DNA from: Streptomyces sp. PsTaAH-137
GTDB lineage: Bacteria; Actinomycetota; Actinomycetes; Streptomycetales; Streptomycetaceae
Assembly: GCF_003259365.1 (NCBI RefSeq)
Contig: NZ_QLLY01000001.1
Location: forward strand, 742,888 to 806,887
Direction: 5' to 3'
DNA length: 64,000 nt
Shown here piece after piece: positions 40,837 through 49,642 of this stretch. Position numbers and translations under genes: made by a program. The notes beneath the pieces are model-generated. The model had not been told where the DNA came from and ran no database searches. It saw nothing but the letters and a program-made list of their open reading frames with translations. Positions within the stretch are counted from its first letter, which is position 1. Every line of letters begins with the position of its first letter.

Positions 40837-43218
40837 TCAGTCCGCCCACCGCCACTCCGCGATCTCCGGCAGGTCGGTGCCGTGCTCGCGGATCCAGCTG
40901 TGGTGACGGGTCCGGGCGTCGGCCATGCGCTGGCGGACCGGCGCCGCGGAGACGGCGAGGCCCGGCACGCGGTCGATGACGTCCATGACGAGCCGGAACC
41001 GGTCGAGGTCGTTGCGGACGACCATGTCGAACGGAGTGGTCGTGGTGCCGGACTCCTTGTAGCCGCGCACATGCAGGTTCGCGTGCCCGGCGCGGCGGTA
41101 GGCGAGCCGGTGGATCAGCCACGGGTAGCCGTGGTAGCCGAAGATGACCGGCTTGTCGCGCGTGAACAGGCCGTCGTACTCGGCTTCGCTCATCCCGTGC
41201 GGGTGTTCCTCGGCGGGCAGCAGCGTGGTCATGTCGACGACGTTGACGACCCGCACCGCGAGGTCGGGCAGGTGCCTGCGCAGCAACTGGGCCGCGGCCA
41301 GGATCTCCTGGGTGGGCACGTCGCCCGCGCAGGCGAGGACCACGTCGGGCTCACCGCCGTGCTCGCTGCCCGCCCACTCCCACACGCCGGCGCCACGGGC
41401 GCAGTGGGCGCGTGCCTCGTCCAGGGAGAGCCAGTCGGGGCCGGGGTTCTTCCCGGCCACGATCACGTTGACGTGGTCGCGGCTGCGCAGCGCCCGGTCG
41501 GCGACGGCGAGCAGGGTGTTGGCGTCCGGCGGTAGATACACCCGGACGATGTGCGGACTCTTGTTGAGGACGTGGTCGACGAAGCCGGGGTCCTGGTGCG
41601 AGAACCCGTTGTGGTCCTGGCGCCACACATGTGAGGTCAGCAGGTAGTTGAGCGAGGCGATGGGCGCCCGCCACGGCAGCTCCTGCGACGTCTTCAGCCA
41701 CTTGATGTGCTGGTTGACCATGGAGTCGACGATGTGGACGAACGCTTCGTAGCACGAGAACAGCCCGTGTCGGCCGGTGAGCAGATAGCCCTCCAGCCAG
41801 CCCTGGCACAGGTGCTCGGACAGCACTTCCATGACCCGCCCGTGCGGGTCCAGGTTCTCGTCGACCGGCAGCACGCGCTCCTGCCAGGCCTTGCCGCTGG
41901 CCCCGTACACCGCCTGGAGCCGGTTGGAGGCCGTCTCGTCCGGGCCGACCAGCCGGAAGTTCCGCTCCTGCGCCGTGTCGGCCATGATCCGGGCGAGCAG
42001 CTCGCCCAGCACCTCGGTCGGGGCGTTCTGCGTCGCTCCCGGCTTGTCGACCGGCACCGCGAACTCGTCGAGCGGCGGCAGCGGCAGGGCCCGCAGGCGC
42101 ACGCCGCCGTTGGCATAGGACGAGGAGCCCAGCCGCCGCGCCCCGTCCGGAACGCAGGCCAGTACGTCGGGGGTCGGGCGGCCGTCGGCGTCGAACAGCT
42201 CCTCGGGCCGGTACGAGCGCAGCCAGCTCTCCAGTTGCGCGAGGTGCTCCGGGTTCTCGCGGACGCCCGGAAGCGGCACCTGGTGGGCGCGCCAGGTGTT
42301 CTCCACCGGCAGCCCATCGACCTCGTCGGGGCCGGTCCACCCCTTGGGCGTGCGCAGCACGATCATCGGGCGGCGTACGGGCGTGGTGGCCTCACCGGCC
42401 CTGGCCGCCCGCTGGCCTTCCGCGATCAGGTCGAGGGCCCGGTCGAGGGCGGCCGCCATGTCCTGGTGCACCTGCGCCGGGTCGTCGCCCTCCACGTACA
42501 GCGGCTGATGCCCGTAACCGCGCAGCAGCGCGTCGAGCTCGTCGCGCTCCATACGGGCCAGCACCGTCGGATTGGCGATCTTGTAGCCGTTGAGGTGCAG
42601 GATCGGCAGGACGGCCCCGTCGTGCACGGGGTCGAGGAACCGGCCCGAGTGCCAGGACGCCGCCAGCGGGCCCGTCTCCGCCTCGCCGTCGCCCACCACG
42701 CAGGCGACCAGCAGCTCCGGATGGTCGAACGCGGCCCCGTAGGCGTGCGCCAGCGAATACCCCAGCTCACCGCCCTCGTGAATGGATCCCGGGACCTCGG
42801 GCGCCACATGGCTGGGCACGCCGCCGGGGAACGAGAACTGCTTGAACAGACGGGCCATCCCCGCCCCGTCCCGACTCACGTCCGGATAGATCTCGCTGTA
42901 ACTGCCCTCGAGCCACGCGTTGGCCAGCACCGACGGCCCGCCGTGGCCGGGCCCCCACACGCACAGCGCGTCGAGGTCCCGCCGCTTGATCACCCGGTTG
43001 AGGTGGGTGTACACGAGGTTCAGGCCGGGCGAGGTGCCCCAGTGCCCGAGCAGTCGCGGCTTGATGTGCTCGGGGCGCAGCGGTTCGCGCAGCAGGGGGT
43101 CGGACATCAGGTAGATCTGCCCCGCGGCCAGGTAGTTCGCCGCACGCCAGTGGGCGTCCACCGCGCGCAGCTCGTCGTCGTCGAGTGCGCGGGCGCCGGT
43201 GTCGTCGGACGTGGTCAT
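40837..43218 (-). CDS. xfp: Xylulose-5-phosphate/fructose-6-phosphate phosphoketolase
   Basis: A 793-residue thiamine-diphosphate enzyme that splits xylulose-5-P (and often fructose-6-P) with phosphate to acetyl-phosphate plus glyceraldehyde-3-P or erythrose-4-P. Visible features are [19 protein letters not shown], the ThDP site [37 protein letters not shown], and in the second half [16 protein letters not shown] and [15 protein letters not shown]. Length matches the family (about 790-820). The ATG at 43218 with TTGGAGCAG upstream is the start; the frame stays open to 44046, but that extension covers decayed sequence. Confidence 0.96.
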   Translation of the reverse strand: MTTSDDTGARALDDDELRAVDAHWRAANYLAAGQIYLMSDPLLREPLRPEHIKPRLLGHWGTSPGLNLVYTHLNRVIKRRDLDALCVWGPGHGGPSVLANAWLEGSYSEIYPDVSRDGAGMARLFKQFSFPGGVPSHVAPEVPGSIHEGGELGYSLAHAYGAAFDHPELLVACVVGDGEAETGPLAASWHSGRFLDPVHDGAVLPILHLNGYKIANPTVLARMERDELDALLRGYGHQPLYVEGDDPAQVHQDMAAALDRALDLIAEGQRAARAGEATTPVRRPMIVLRTPKGWTGPDEVDGLPVENTWRAHQVPLPGVRENPEHLAQLESWLRSYRPEELFDADGRPTPDVLACVPDGARRLGSSSYANGGVRLRALPLPPLDEFAVPVDKPGATQNAPTEVLGELLARIMADTAQERNFRLVGPDETASNRLQAVYGASGKAWQERVLPVDENLDPHGRVMEVLSEHLCQGWLEGYLLTGRHGLFSCYEAFVHIVDSMVNQHIKWLKTSQELPWRAPIASLNYLLTSHVWRQDHNGFSHQDPGFVDHVLNKSPHIVRVYLPPDANTLLAVADRALRSRDHVNVIVAGKNPGPDWLSLDEARAHCARGAGVWEWAGSEHGGEPDVVLACAGDVPTQEILAAAQLLRRHLPDLAVRVVNVVDMTTLLPAEEHPHGMSEAEYDGLFTRDKPVIFGYHGYPWLIHRLAYRRAGHANLHVRGYKESGTTTTPFDMVVRNDLDRFRLVMDVIDRVPGLAVSAAPVRQRMADARTRHHSWIREHGTDLPEIAEWRWAD

Positions 43219-43391
43219 CACTGCTCCAAGAACGGGACGGGTCTGCGTCGTCACGGTGGGCGCTGTCGCCGGAGCGCGGCCGTTCGTGCGCGTGTTCCCA
43301 GACAGCCCGGTCACACACACGGCCCGCTCGTCTCCCTCCCACCCTGACGCACCCCGGCGCACCCCGCACGGCCGTGCGGCGCGAGCGCGGT

Positions 43392-43490
43392 CGTCACGTT
43401 CGGCGGCAGCCGTGGAGAAGCCGGGTGAACCGGCTGAACAGGGCGGCCGGCGCCAGCCCCAGCACGGCGAGCACCAGGACGGCCGACCCG
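43392..43490 (-). pseudogene. C-terminal fragment of a membrane protein
   Basis: Thirty-two codons with strong third-position GC encode a hydrophobic helix and basic tail ([20 protein letters not shown], then [10 protein letters not shown]) and end in TGA at 43392-43394. Upstream in the same frame the sequence loses membrane character, so the fragment is cut off. The family is not recognisable from so little. Confidence 0.4.
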
Positions 43491-43491
43491 C

Positions 43492-43605
43492 ATGTGTGTG
43501 GCGGCGTCCGTGGTGGTGACGGTCGCGGTGTGTGTCGCGGCGCCGCTGGGCCGCTCGACGCTGGAACTCCCCTTCACCGGGGCGCTGGTGACCCTCGGCA
43601 ACTAG
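43492..43605 (+). pseudogene. Membrane-protein fragment on the opposite strand
   Basis: A 37-codon ORF with nearly all G/C third positions: a hydrophobic stretch ([18 protein letters not shown]) and then [14 protein letters not shown], ending at TAG. It resembles an internal membrane segment more than a free protein. It fits exactly between two minus-strand fragments and may be an inverted middle piece of the same gene. Confidence 0.4.
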
Positions 43606-43863
43606 GTCGCCGCGCATCTCGAAGGAAGGGCGGCGGTACGGGTGCACCGCCTTCGACCCGCTGAAGACGCCACCGGGCAGATCGTCGGCGAGCAGCCGGA
43701 CGTGCACGAGGGTGCCGACGGGGCCGAGCAGCGCCGGCACCAGAGAGGGGTCGATGTACGACGGACGCGCGTACCCCTGCGCCAGCAGCAGGAAGGCCAA
43801 CGCGACCACCTCCCACCCGTCGACGGTGGAGAGCGGCACGACCCACAAAGGCGTGCCCGGCAT
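43606..43863 (-). pseudogene. N-terminal membrane-protein fragment
   Basis: Eighty-six codons from ATG with high third-position [14 protein letters not shown], then [40 protein letters not shown] and a [16 protein letters not shown] loop. Coding character stops abruptly at 43606, where the opposite-strand fragment begins. I cannot name the family. Confidence 0.45.
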
Positions 43864-44163
43864 CCGGCTTTGGGAACGCACTGTCCCATGCCCTTCGACC
43901 CGTTCTGCCGGATTGTTCCGCGTGCGTGTCGCCCCGCCGGGCGAGGCTCTCACCTGGGAGCGGACGGTCGTCGCGGTCCCGTAAGATCGAAGGCCGCAGC
44001 GCTTGGGCAAAACAGGTGCTCGTTGACAGCAGGCTGACACCGTCACCGGCTGCGCAGCGCCATGCCCGGGTCTCCGTTCCGTTCGGTGGTGTCTGCGTCA
44101 TGCCGCCTCGTGTGTCCGCCATTTCCCCGAGAGCCACCGCGCTCGTGATGGAGAGGCATGGGC

Positions 44164-44274
44164 ATGTACGACCGACACACCTGGCTGGGCCTCGCGACCA
44201 CCGCACTCCTGCCCCGGCACCTTCCGCGCACGGCCTCCGGCCGCGCCACACACCCCCGCGAGGTCGTGGCGTGA
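44164..44274 (+). CDS. Small ORF coupled to ANTAR regulator (36 aa)
   Basis: The ATG at 44164 has GGAGAGG seven bases upstream and the ORF ends with TGA overlapping the GTG of the next gene (GTGA). It encodes MYDRHTWLGLATTALLPRHLP and a basic tail. The overlap and ribosome site suggest a translated leader coupled to the regulator. No known family; an ATG at 44158 is possible. Confidence 0.4.
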   Translation: MYDRHTWLGLATTALLPRHLPRTASGRATHPREVVA

Positions 44275-45476
44275 CGCGAATGCCCGAGGCGACGGCCCGC
44301 TGGGTGGAGACGGTCCCCGTGCGGCTCGTGCGCCTGTCCGGAGACTTCGACGCGGTGAGCGTCGAGGCTCTGGTCGAGCCCTTCCTCGATCGGCTGCACC
44401 ACGCCGAGGAGCGGCTGGTGCTGGATCTGACGGCGGCCCGGCTGATGGGCGCCGCGGCCGCCCGCGCCCTGGCGGCACATCTGCGTCCCGGTGCCCGGCG
44501 CACCGTGCTGCTGGTGGCGGCGCCCACGGCGGCACGGGCGGCGCTCGGCACGTCGACGGAGCCCGGACCGCAGGTCTTCACGACCGTCGAGGCGGCTCTC
44601 GCGGCCCTGCCGGAGCTTCCCTCCGCCGTGGTCCGGGCGTTGACGGGGACGAACGGACCCGAGCTGAGCCGGGAGGGGCTCGCCGACCTCCAACAGCAGG
44701 TGTTCGGGCTGACATCCAAGTCCCGCAGCAGGGAAGTGATCGGCATGGCGCAGGGAATCGTGCTCGAACGCTACGGGCTGCGTTCCCCGTCCGCTGCGTT
44801 CGACCTGCTCCGCGTGGCCTCCCAGCACCACAACGTGCCGGTGCGGATCCTCTCCGCGGAACTGGTCACGGCCGCCCCGCCGGCCCCCGGGCGGGCATGG
44901 TTCCCCGGTCTGACGGGCCGGGACGAGAACGCCGCCCCGCACCTGGCCCTCCTCGCCGGAAAGGACCTGGACGCGGGCGACTTCAAGCAGGTCCTGCGGG
45001 CCGTGGTGGCCCGGGCGACGACATCGGCCGACGCGGACGCCGGCGAAGTGCACCTGCCTTACGCGGCGTTGGGCAAGGCGCTGATCCTGGAGGGCCACAC
45101 CGGTCTTGAGGCGGCGTACCGCAACGAGGTCGCCGAAGTGAAGGACCCGCTGTCCCTGCCGGTGCTGGTGCACTCCAAGGCCCAGACCGTGCACGTGCCC
45201 GACCTCGCCACCGACCTGAACGTGGGCACGTCTCCGGCGGGCCGGGCGGCACTCGCCGCGGGCAGCCGCGCCCTGCTGGGTGTGCCGGCCCTCGACGAGA
45301 GCCGCGCCGGTGTGGGTGTCATCACCGTTCACCACCGCCGGCCGGGACAGCGGCTCACCGAGGCGCAGGGGACGGCACTGGAAGCGCTGGCCGGGGAACT
45401 CGCGGTGTGGCTCTCCTGGTACCGGCGGGTCGTCGTCCTGAACGCCCTGGAGCACCTGCACACCCGGGCCTCGTAG
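44271..45476 (+). CDS. ANTAR/GAF-domain regulator with N-terminal STAS-like domain
   Basis: A 401-residue protein. Residues about 15-105 look like a STAS-type domain (VRLSGDFDAVSVEALVEPF, LVLDLTAARLMGAAAARALAAHL). Residues about 135-200 form an ANTAR RNA-binding domain (LADLQQQVFGLTSKSRSREVIGMAQGIV, SAAFDLLRVASQHHNV). Residues about 220-390 are GAF-like (LPVLVHSKAQTVHVPDLATDL). ANTAR proteins usually carry the domain at the C terminus; here it is central. ANTAR binds paired hairpins in RNA to stop termination. GTG 44271 follows GAGG; an ATG three codons on is an alternative. Confidence 0.82.
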   Translation: MTRMPEATARWVETVPVRLVRLSGDFDAVSVEALVEPFLDRLHHAEERLVLDLTAARLMGAAAARALAAHLRPGARRTVLLVAAPTAARAALGTSTEPGPQVFTTVEAALAALPELPSAVVRALTGTNGPELSREGLADLQQQVFGLTSKSRSREVIGMAQGIVLERYGLRSPSAAFDLLRVASQHHNVPVRILSAELVTAAPPAPGRAWFPGLTGRDENAAPHLALLAGKDLDAGDFKQVLRAVVARATTSADADAGEVHLPYAALGKALILEGHTGLEAAYRNEVAEVKDPLSLPVLVHSKAQTVHVPDLATDLNVGTSPAGRAALAAGSRALLGVPALDESRAGVGVITVHHRRPGQRLTEAQGTALEALAGELAVWLSWYRRVVVLNALEHLHTRAS

Positions 45477-45577
45477 CCGCGGCCCGGGTCGCGCGGCGGA
45501 TCCCTCTGTTTGACCATGGAGGTTCGGGGCACTCGGGTGCTCGCTTGGGACCACAGGCGTTCACGAGTACGACTGCC

Positions 45578-45594
45578 ACACCTGATGCAGGTGT
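45578..45594. promoter_or_regulatory. Inverted repeat upstream of DUF5133 gene
   Basis: ACACCTG-ATG-CAGGTGT is a perfect seven-base inverted repeat 22 bases before the DUF5133 start. It may be an operator or a 5' untranslated hairpin, possibly one read by the upstream ANTAR protein. Confidence 0.45.
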
Positions 45595-45616
45595 CGCCTG
45601 TTTCCCTGGAGCATCC

Positions 45617-45895
45617 ATGATCACTCCATCGCCCTCAGCTGTGCGCGCACTGCTCGCGCGGTACGCCGTGGCGCGTTTCGCGCACGAGCAGTGCCCCGAC
45701 GACAGAACCGTGCTCGCACTCGAGGACGTGACCTACACCTTGTGCGTGGTCACTGCGTGTCGCACCGTAGCCGAGGCGTTGGCGGCGGCGGACGCACTGC
45801 TGGAGAAGGGCGCGGCGCCCGGCGTCGGCGCTGTGGACCACGCGCTCGGGACCCGTTGCCCGGACCGGACCCCCTGGTCCCCGGCGCACGGCTGA
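45617..45895 (+). CDS. DUF5133-family small protein
   Basis: A 92-residue protein. The N-terminal helix (PSAVRALLARYAVARFA) and the middle segment LALEDVTYTLCVVTACRTVAEALAAADALL match the DUF5133 family of Streptomyces. In that family a degenerate V/A-YTLCV-TG/C-R motif is conserved. DUF5133 genes often sit next to ANTAR genes, as here, and a signalling role is assumed but not proven. CTGGAGC precedes the ATG. Confidence 0.8.
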   Translation: MITPSPSAVRALLARYAVARFAHEQCPDDRTVLALEDVTYTLCVVTACRTVAEALAAADALLEKGAAPGVGAVDHALGTRCPDRTPWSPAHG

Positions 45896-45904
45896 GCCAC
45901 CAGA

Positions 45905-46855
45905 TCAATTGGACCCGCCACCACTGCGACGCTCGTCCTTCAGCTCCCGCAGTGCGTCGCGGGCCGGCCCCAGCGCCCGTCCTTTGCGGGCCAGATCACC
46001 CCAGGGGTTGGTTCGGGCCTGGTCGAGGGCGTCGTGGACGGTCCAGCGCCGCGCCGTGAGTCCGGGGTCGTCGAGCTGGTCCCAGGAGATCGGTGTGGCC
46101 ACGGGTGCGCCCGGCTTGGCGCGCACCGTGTACGGGACGACCGCCGTCTGCGCGTACGCGTTGCGCTGCACGTCCAGATACAGCCGGGTGCCCCGGTCCG
46201 CCTTGCGCGCGGCGGTGGTGAGTTGGCCGGGGTGGGCCGCGGCCAGGGTGTCGGCCGCCTCCTTGGAGAAGTCATGGACGTCGTCGAAGGTGGGCCCGCC
46301 CCTGAGGACCGCCACGACGTGCAGTCCGCGCGAACCCGTGGTCATCGCCCCCGAGGCGAGACCGATGCTGTCCAGGAGTTCCCGCACCTGACGGGCGGCC
46401 GCGCGGACGGCCTCGAAATCGTCGTCCCCGGAGGGATCGAGGTCGAACACCACCCGGTCCGGCCGCCGGATGTCCGAAGCCTTCGACTGCCAGCGGTGCA
46501 GGGTGACGGCCGCCTGGTCCGCGAGATACACCAGCGTCGCCGTGTCCTCGCAGACCGGGTGCACGACGCTGCCGCCCTCCTTGGGCACCTTCACGCGGTG
46601 CACCCAGTCCGGGAAGTACGAGGGGACGTTCTTCTGCATGATGCGGGAACCGTCGAGACCGTCGGGAAGACGTTCCAGCATCAACGGGCGTCCGCGCAGA
46701 TGCGGCAGCATGTACGGGGCGATCTCCCGGTAGTACCCGACGAGATCCCCCTTGGTGATCGGGTCGCCGGTCTCGTCCGCGGGCAGCAGCGTCTTGTCCT
46801 GCCGGTGCAGTGTCAGCGTGCGGCGGCCGATCCGCAGCGACTGGGTCGGGGTCAT
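45905..46855 (-). CDS. LigD-type DNA polymerase/primase (NHEJ)
   Basis: A 316-residue archaeo-eukaryotic primase-type polymerase, equivalent to the polymerase domain of LigD. The metal-binding aspartates lie in VVFDLDPSGDDDF. GSRGLHVVAVLRGG holds the conserved histidine, and YYREIAPYMLPHLRGRPLMLERLPDG plus QKNVPSYFPDWV are signature regions. It fills gaps and adds nucleotides during end joining. AGAAGGAGG precedes the ATG. It is the last gene of an operon with separate ligase and phosphoesterase genes. Confidence 0.93.
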   Translation of the reverse strand: MTPTQSLRIGRRTLTLHRQDKTLLPADETGDPITKGDLVGYYREIAPYMLPHLRGRPLMLERLPDGLDGSRIMQKNVPSYFPDWVHRVKVPKEGGSVVHPVCEDTATLVYLADQAAVTLHRWQSKASDIRRPDRVVFDLDPSGDDDFEAVRAAARQVRELLDSIGLASGAMTTGSRGLHVVAVLRGGPTFDDVHDFSKEAADTLAAAHPGQLTTAARKADRGTRLYLDVQRNAYAQTAVVPYTVRAKPGAPVATPISWDQLDDPGLTARRWTVHDALDQARTNPWGDLARKGRALGPARDALRELKDERRSGGGSN

Positions 46856-46874
46856 CGGGCGGCACCTCCTTCTG

Positions 46875-47537
46875 TCAGTCTGCGGGTCGTCGGCCGGCCC
46901 GGGCCAGACAGTCGTCCGCCACCCGCCGGTCCAGCGCCGCGCGAACGAGCGCCGCGGCCAGCCGTGCGGGCGAGGCGTCCTCCGCGAGGCGGACGAGCGC
47001 GGCGGGTTGCTCGGGGAGTCCGAGGCGTTCGGCGCCCTGGAGGGCCTTCGCGTCCAGGAACGGGGCGTACTCGGGCCAGACGTCCTGCACCTCGCGCAGG
47101 AAGATGTCGACACCGGCCGGGCCGAGACCCGGGGTGCGGCGCAGCGACGCGCGCAACGCGTCGACATCGCCGTCCGCCTGCTCGCGCATCCGTCGCAGAT
47201 CCCCGCCGACGTCGTCGAGCAACAGCTGCGCCCCGTCGCCGAGTTGGGTGGCCGTACGCTCGTCGTAGCGGCGGTATCCGCCGTCGCCGAGCGCGTCCAC
47301 GCGCTGCTGCCAGGTGGCGTCCGCCATGCGGCGCGGGCCGCGCAGCCCCGCGTCGTACAGCGCGCGTGCCGTCGCAACGGCGATCGAGGCCCGGATCCGG
47401 GCGCCGAGCAGGCTCGCGAGCACCAGGGTCCGGTACAGCGGCTGGGGCGTGTCCTTGAGCCGGATGCCCGCCTCGGCGGCGTAGGTCCGGCCGTACTCAC
47501 GCAGCAGGACCCGCATGACGTCCTTCGGTCCGGTCAT
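46875..47537 (-). CDS. HhH-GPD-like DNA repair protein (endonuclease III type)
   Basis: A 220-residue helical protein with a helix-hairpin-helix (RRTPGLGPAGVDIFLREV) followed by an aspartate in APFLD, the arrangement of the HhH-GPD base excision glycosylases. The iron-sulfur cluster of endonuclease III is absent. The usual catalytic lysine before the hairpin is not obvious, so it may be a monofunctional glycosylase or structural partner. Its start overlaps the ligase stop by four bases and it precedes the polymerase gene by 19 bases, so it is part of the repair operon. Confidence 0.75.
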   Translation of the reverse strand: MTGPKDVMRVLLREYGRTYAAEAGIRLKDTPQPLYRTLVLASLLGARIRASIAVATARALYDAGLRGPRRMADATWQQRVDALGDGGYRRYDERTATQLGDGAQLLLDDVGGDLRRMREQADGDVDALRASLRRTPGLGPAGVDIFLREVQDVWPEYAPFLDAKALQGAERLGLPEQPAALVRLAEDASPARLAAALVRAALDRRVADDCLARAGRRPAD

Positions 47538-48544
47538 GACTCCGCCCGCTCCCTGACCACGTCGTCCGGCTTCTTGTCGTCACGCAGCCCCTGGTAGCGG
47601 GGGTGGCGCAGCAGGCCGTCGCGCGTCCACTCGGAGAAGGCGACCTGCGCCACGAGACGGGGCCGGGTCCAGTGGGCGGTGGGCTGGGCGACGCGCCCGT
47701 CGAACGGCGAGGTGTCCACCCGCAGTTCGTCGAGCCTGCCTCGCAGTTCGGCCAGGGTCTTCTGGTCGAAGCCGGTGCCGACCTTGCCCGCGTACCGCAG
47801 TCGGCCGTCCGCGTAGTAGCCGATCAGCAGGGCGCCGATGCCCTTCCTGCTGCCGGTCGGCTCGGTGAAGCCGCCGACCACGAACTCCTGGCCCTGGGAG
47901 CACTTCAGCTTGAGCCAGGCGTCGGAGCGCCGTCCTTGGTACAGGCTGTCGGCGCGTTTGGCGATGAGCCCTTCCCAGCCGCGCGCACAGGCGTCGGCGA
48001 GCAGTTCGGGACCGCCCGCGTTGCGGTGGGTGGTCAGCCGCAGGGGCGCTCCGAAGGCCAGCGCGTTCCGCAGGAGTGACTTACGGGTGCGCAGCGGCAG
48101 CCGGCGCAGATCGGTGCCGTCGAGCCGCAGCAGGTCGAAGGCGTAGTACGTCACCGCCACGTCGCTGCGCGCCACGTCCGCGGGCCGGGTCAGCCCCATG
48201 CGCTGCTGGAGCCGCCCGAAGTCCGTACGGCCGTGCGCGTACGCCACCATCTCGCCGTCGATGGTGAAGTCCGCGCAGTCCTGCGCGGCGAGGGCGTCGA
48301 CGATCTCCGGATAGGTGGTGTCGATCTTCCGCCCGGAGCGGGAACGCAGCGTCACCTTGCCGTTCTCGCGGACGGCGAGGACCCGGATGCCGTCGAGTTT
48401 CCGCTCGAAGATCCAGCCTGCGGGGAACTCGCGGCGGTCGCTGAGCGTCGCCAGCATCGGGGACTCCGCCAGTTGCACGCCGGGAGCGGCGGGGGAGAGG
48501 CGGCGTTCCAACTCGGACGGCAGGGCGTCCAGCAGGCCGGTCAT
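47534..48544 (-). CDS. ATP-dependent DNA ligase (LigD ligase domain type)
   Basis: A 336-residue ligase. The adenylated lysine is in motif I, ERKLDGIR. Other motifs seen are RSRSGRKI (Ia), DGEMVA (III), YYAFDLL (IIIa), GWEGLIAKR (IV) and WLKLKC (V), followed by the oligonucleotide-binding domain (FVVGGFTEPTGSRKGIGALLIGYY). It seals breaks in end joining. Its start overlaps the phosphoesterase stop and its stop overlaps the HhH gene start, both by four bases. No Ku gene is in the window. Confidence 0.94.
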   Translation of the reverse strand: MTGLLDALPSELERRLSPAAPGVQLAESPMLATLSDRREFPAGWIFERKLDGIRVLAVRENGKVTLRSRSGRKIDTTYPEIVDALAAQDCADFTIDGEMVAYAHGRTDFGRLQQRMGLTRPADVARSDVAVTYYAFDLLRLDGTDLRRLPLRTRKSLLRNALAFGAPLRLTTHRNAGGPELLADACARGWEGLIAKRADSLYQGRRSDAWLKLKCSQGQEFVVGGFTEPTGSRKGIGALLIGYYADGRLRYAGKVGTGFDQKTLAELRGRLDELRVDTSPFDGRVAQPTAHWTRPRLVAQVAFSEWTRDGLLRHPRYQGLRDDKKPDDVVRERAES

Positions 48545-49191
48545 CCCCGCTCACCTGCCTCCGCCTCATCGGCGACCTGGCGCAGGGTGCGCCCGCTGCG
48601 GACCGACCGGGCGCGCCGCGGATCGGGCGTGCCGTCACCGTGGTGCCCGGACCCGGTGTGCACCAGGAGCCAGGTCGGCTTCGCCGAGGCGGCGCCGGAC
48701 TTCTCCTCGCGGCTGTGGAAGCGGGTGAGGGCGTACTCGCCGTGCAGTTTGTCGCCGTGCAGCTCGAAGGTGGCGTGCCCGCTGTCGAGGGCGTCGCCGA
48801 ACGGCACCGGCCGGCCGTGCTTGTCGTGGCTGGTGGGCCGGTACGTGCCGGTGTCCCAGACGATCACGGTGCCGCCCCCGTACTCACCGTCCGGGATCAC
48901 CCCTTCGAAGTCCTGGTACGACAACGGGTGGTCCTCGGTGGGGATGGCGAGCCTCTTGTCCTGCGGGTCGCTGGAGGGCCCTTTGGGCACGGACCAGGAT
49001 CTGAGCACGCCGTCGACCTCCAGGCGGAAGTCGAAGTGCAGCGTGCTCGCGTCGTGGATCTGGACGACGAACACGGGCCGGTCGTGCGCGTCGCCGGTCT
49101 CGTCCGCTTCCCGGTGCTCGCCGTGCGGTTCCCGTGTGCGGTCGAAGTTCCGCTTGTCGTGATAGGCCCGCAGGCCGTTCTCCTCGCTCAC
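48541..49191 (-). CDS. LigD-type 3'-phosphoesterase
   Basis: A 216-residue stand-alone version of the LigD phosphoesterase domain, which heals 3' ends before ligation. It shows YHDKRNFDRTREP, then FVVQIHDASTLHFDFRLEVDGVLRSWSVPKGPS with the metal-binding histidines, and DFEGVIPDGEYGGGTVIVWDTGTY. The acidic linker ADETGDAHD is typical. The GTG at 49191 follows GAAGGAGGTC. It is the first gene of the repair operon. Confidence 0.93.
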   Translation of the reverse strand: MSEENGLRAYHDKRNFDRTREPHGEHREADETGDAHDRPVFVVQIHDASTLHFDFRLEVDGVLRSWSVPKGPSSDPQDKRLAIPTEDHPLSYQDFEGVIPDGEYGGGTVIVWDTGTYRPTSHDKHGRPVPFGDALDSGHATFELHGDKLHGEYALTRFHSREEKSGAASAKPTWLLVHTGSGHHGDGTPDPRRARSVRSGRTLRQVADEAEAGERG

Positions 49192-49283
49192 GGCGACCTC
49201 CTTCGTCCGGATCGCTGACGCCGGGCCCCCTGACGATCCACGGTCACACGCATACGGGATCGAGAACGGCTGTCGCATGCGGT

Positions 49284-49610
49284 TCAGTGACCGACGGCCC
49301 TGGCCAGCTCCGCCTTGTTCATCGACGAGCGGCCCTTGACGTCCTTGCGCTTCGCCTCGGCGTAGAGCTGGTCCTTGGTGCGGCCCTGCGCTCCCTTGTG
49401 GGACCGTTCGCCTCCGCGCTGCGACGCCGACTTGGGGTCCTCGGTGGAGGTGCGGCTCGCGGTGCGGGACTCGCCGCTGCGGGCCCGCTCCTTGTTGACG
49501 GTGCGTGCGGCGATCTCCTCGGCCCGCTTCGTGGACTCGCCGCGCTTCTTCGCGCTCTCCTTGACGTGCTCGTACTGGCGTTCCCTCTTGCGGTTCGCTC
49601 CTGCGGGCAT
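49284..49610 (-). CDS. Small basic hydrophilic protein (often called plasmid stabilization protein)
   Basis: A 108-residue highly charged protein. An N-terminal basic helix (GANRKRERQYEHVKESAKKRGESTKRAEEIAARTVNKERAR) is followed by a low-complexity middle and a C-terminal KGRSSMNKAELARAV that looks like a Rho-N or SAP-like helix. Streptomyces homologues are commonly annotated as plasmid stabilization proteins without proof. It may bind nucleic acid. It sits 33 bases after the sigma-factor gene on the same strand. Confidence 0.8.
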   Translation of the reverse strand: MPAGANRKRERQYEHVKESAKKRGESTKRAEEIAARTVNKERARSGESRTASRTSTEDPKSASQRGGERSHKGAQGRTKDQLYAEAKRKDVKGRSSMNKAELARAVGH

Positions 49611-49642
49611 GGTGTTTCCTTTCGTGCGAGGGGGCGTCGGGG

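Larger units (their letters stand above)
43219..44163. other. Gene-poor stretch with decayed coding fragments
   Basis: About 0.9 kb without an intact gene. It holds three abutting coding-like fragments on alternating strands (43392-43863), described separately. 43219-43391 and 43864-44157 show no gene, clear promoter or terminator that I can support. Confidence 0.6.

Noticed and set aside
43219..44046. N-terminal extension of the phosphoketolase frame to 1069 codons
   Set aside because: Known phosphoketolases start near the ATG at 43218, which has a ribosome site; the extension crosses decayed and non-coding sequence.
45905..49191. Complete NHEJ locus
   Set aside because: No Ku gene is present in the window, so only the LigD activities can be claimed.
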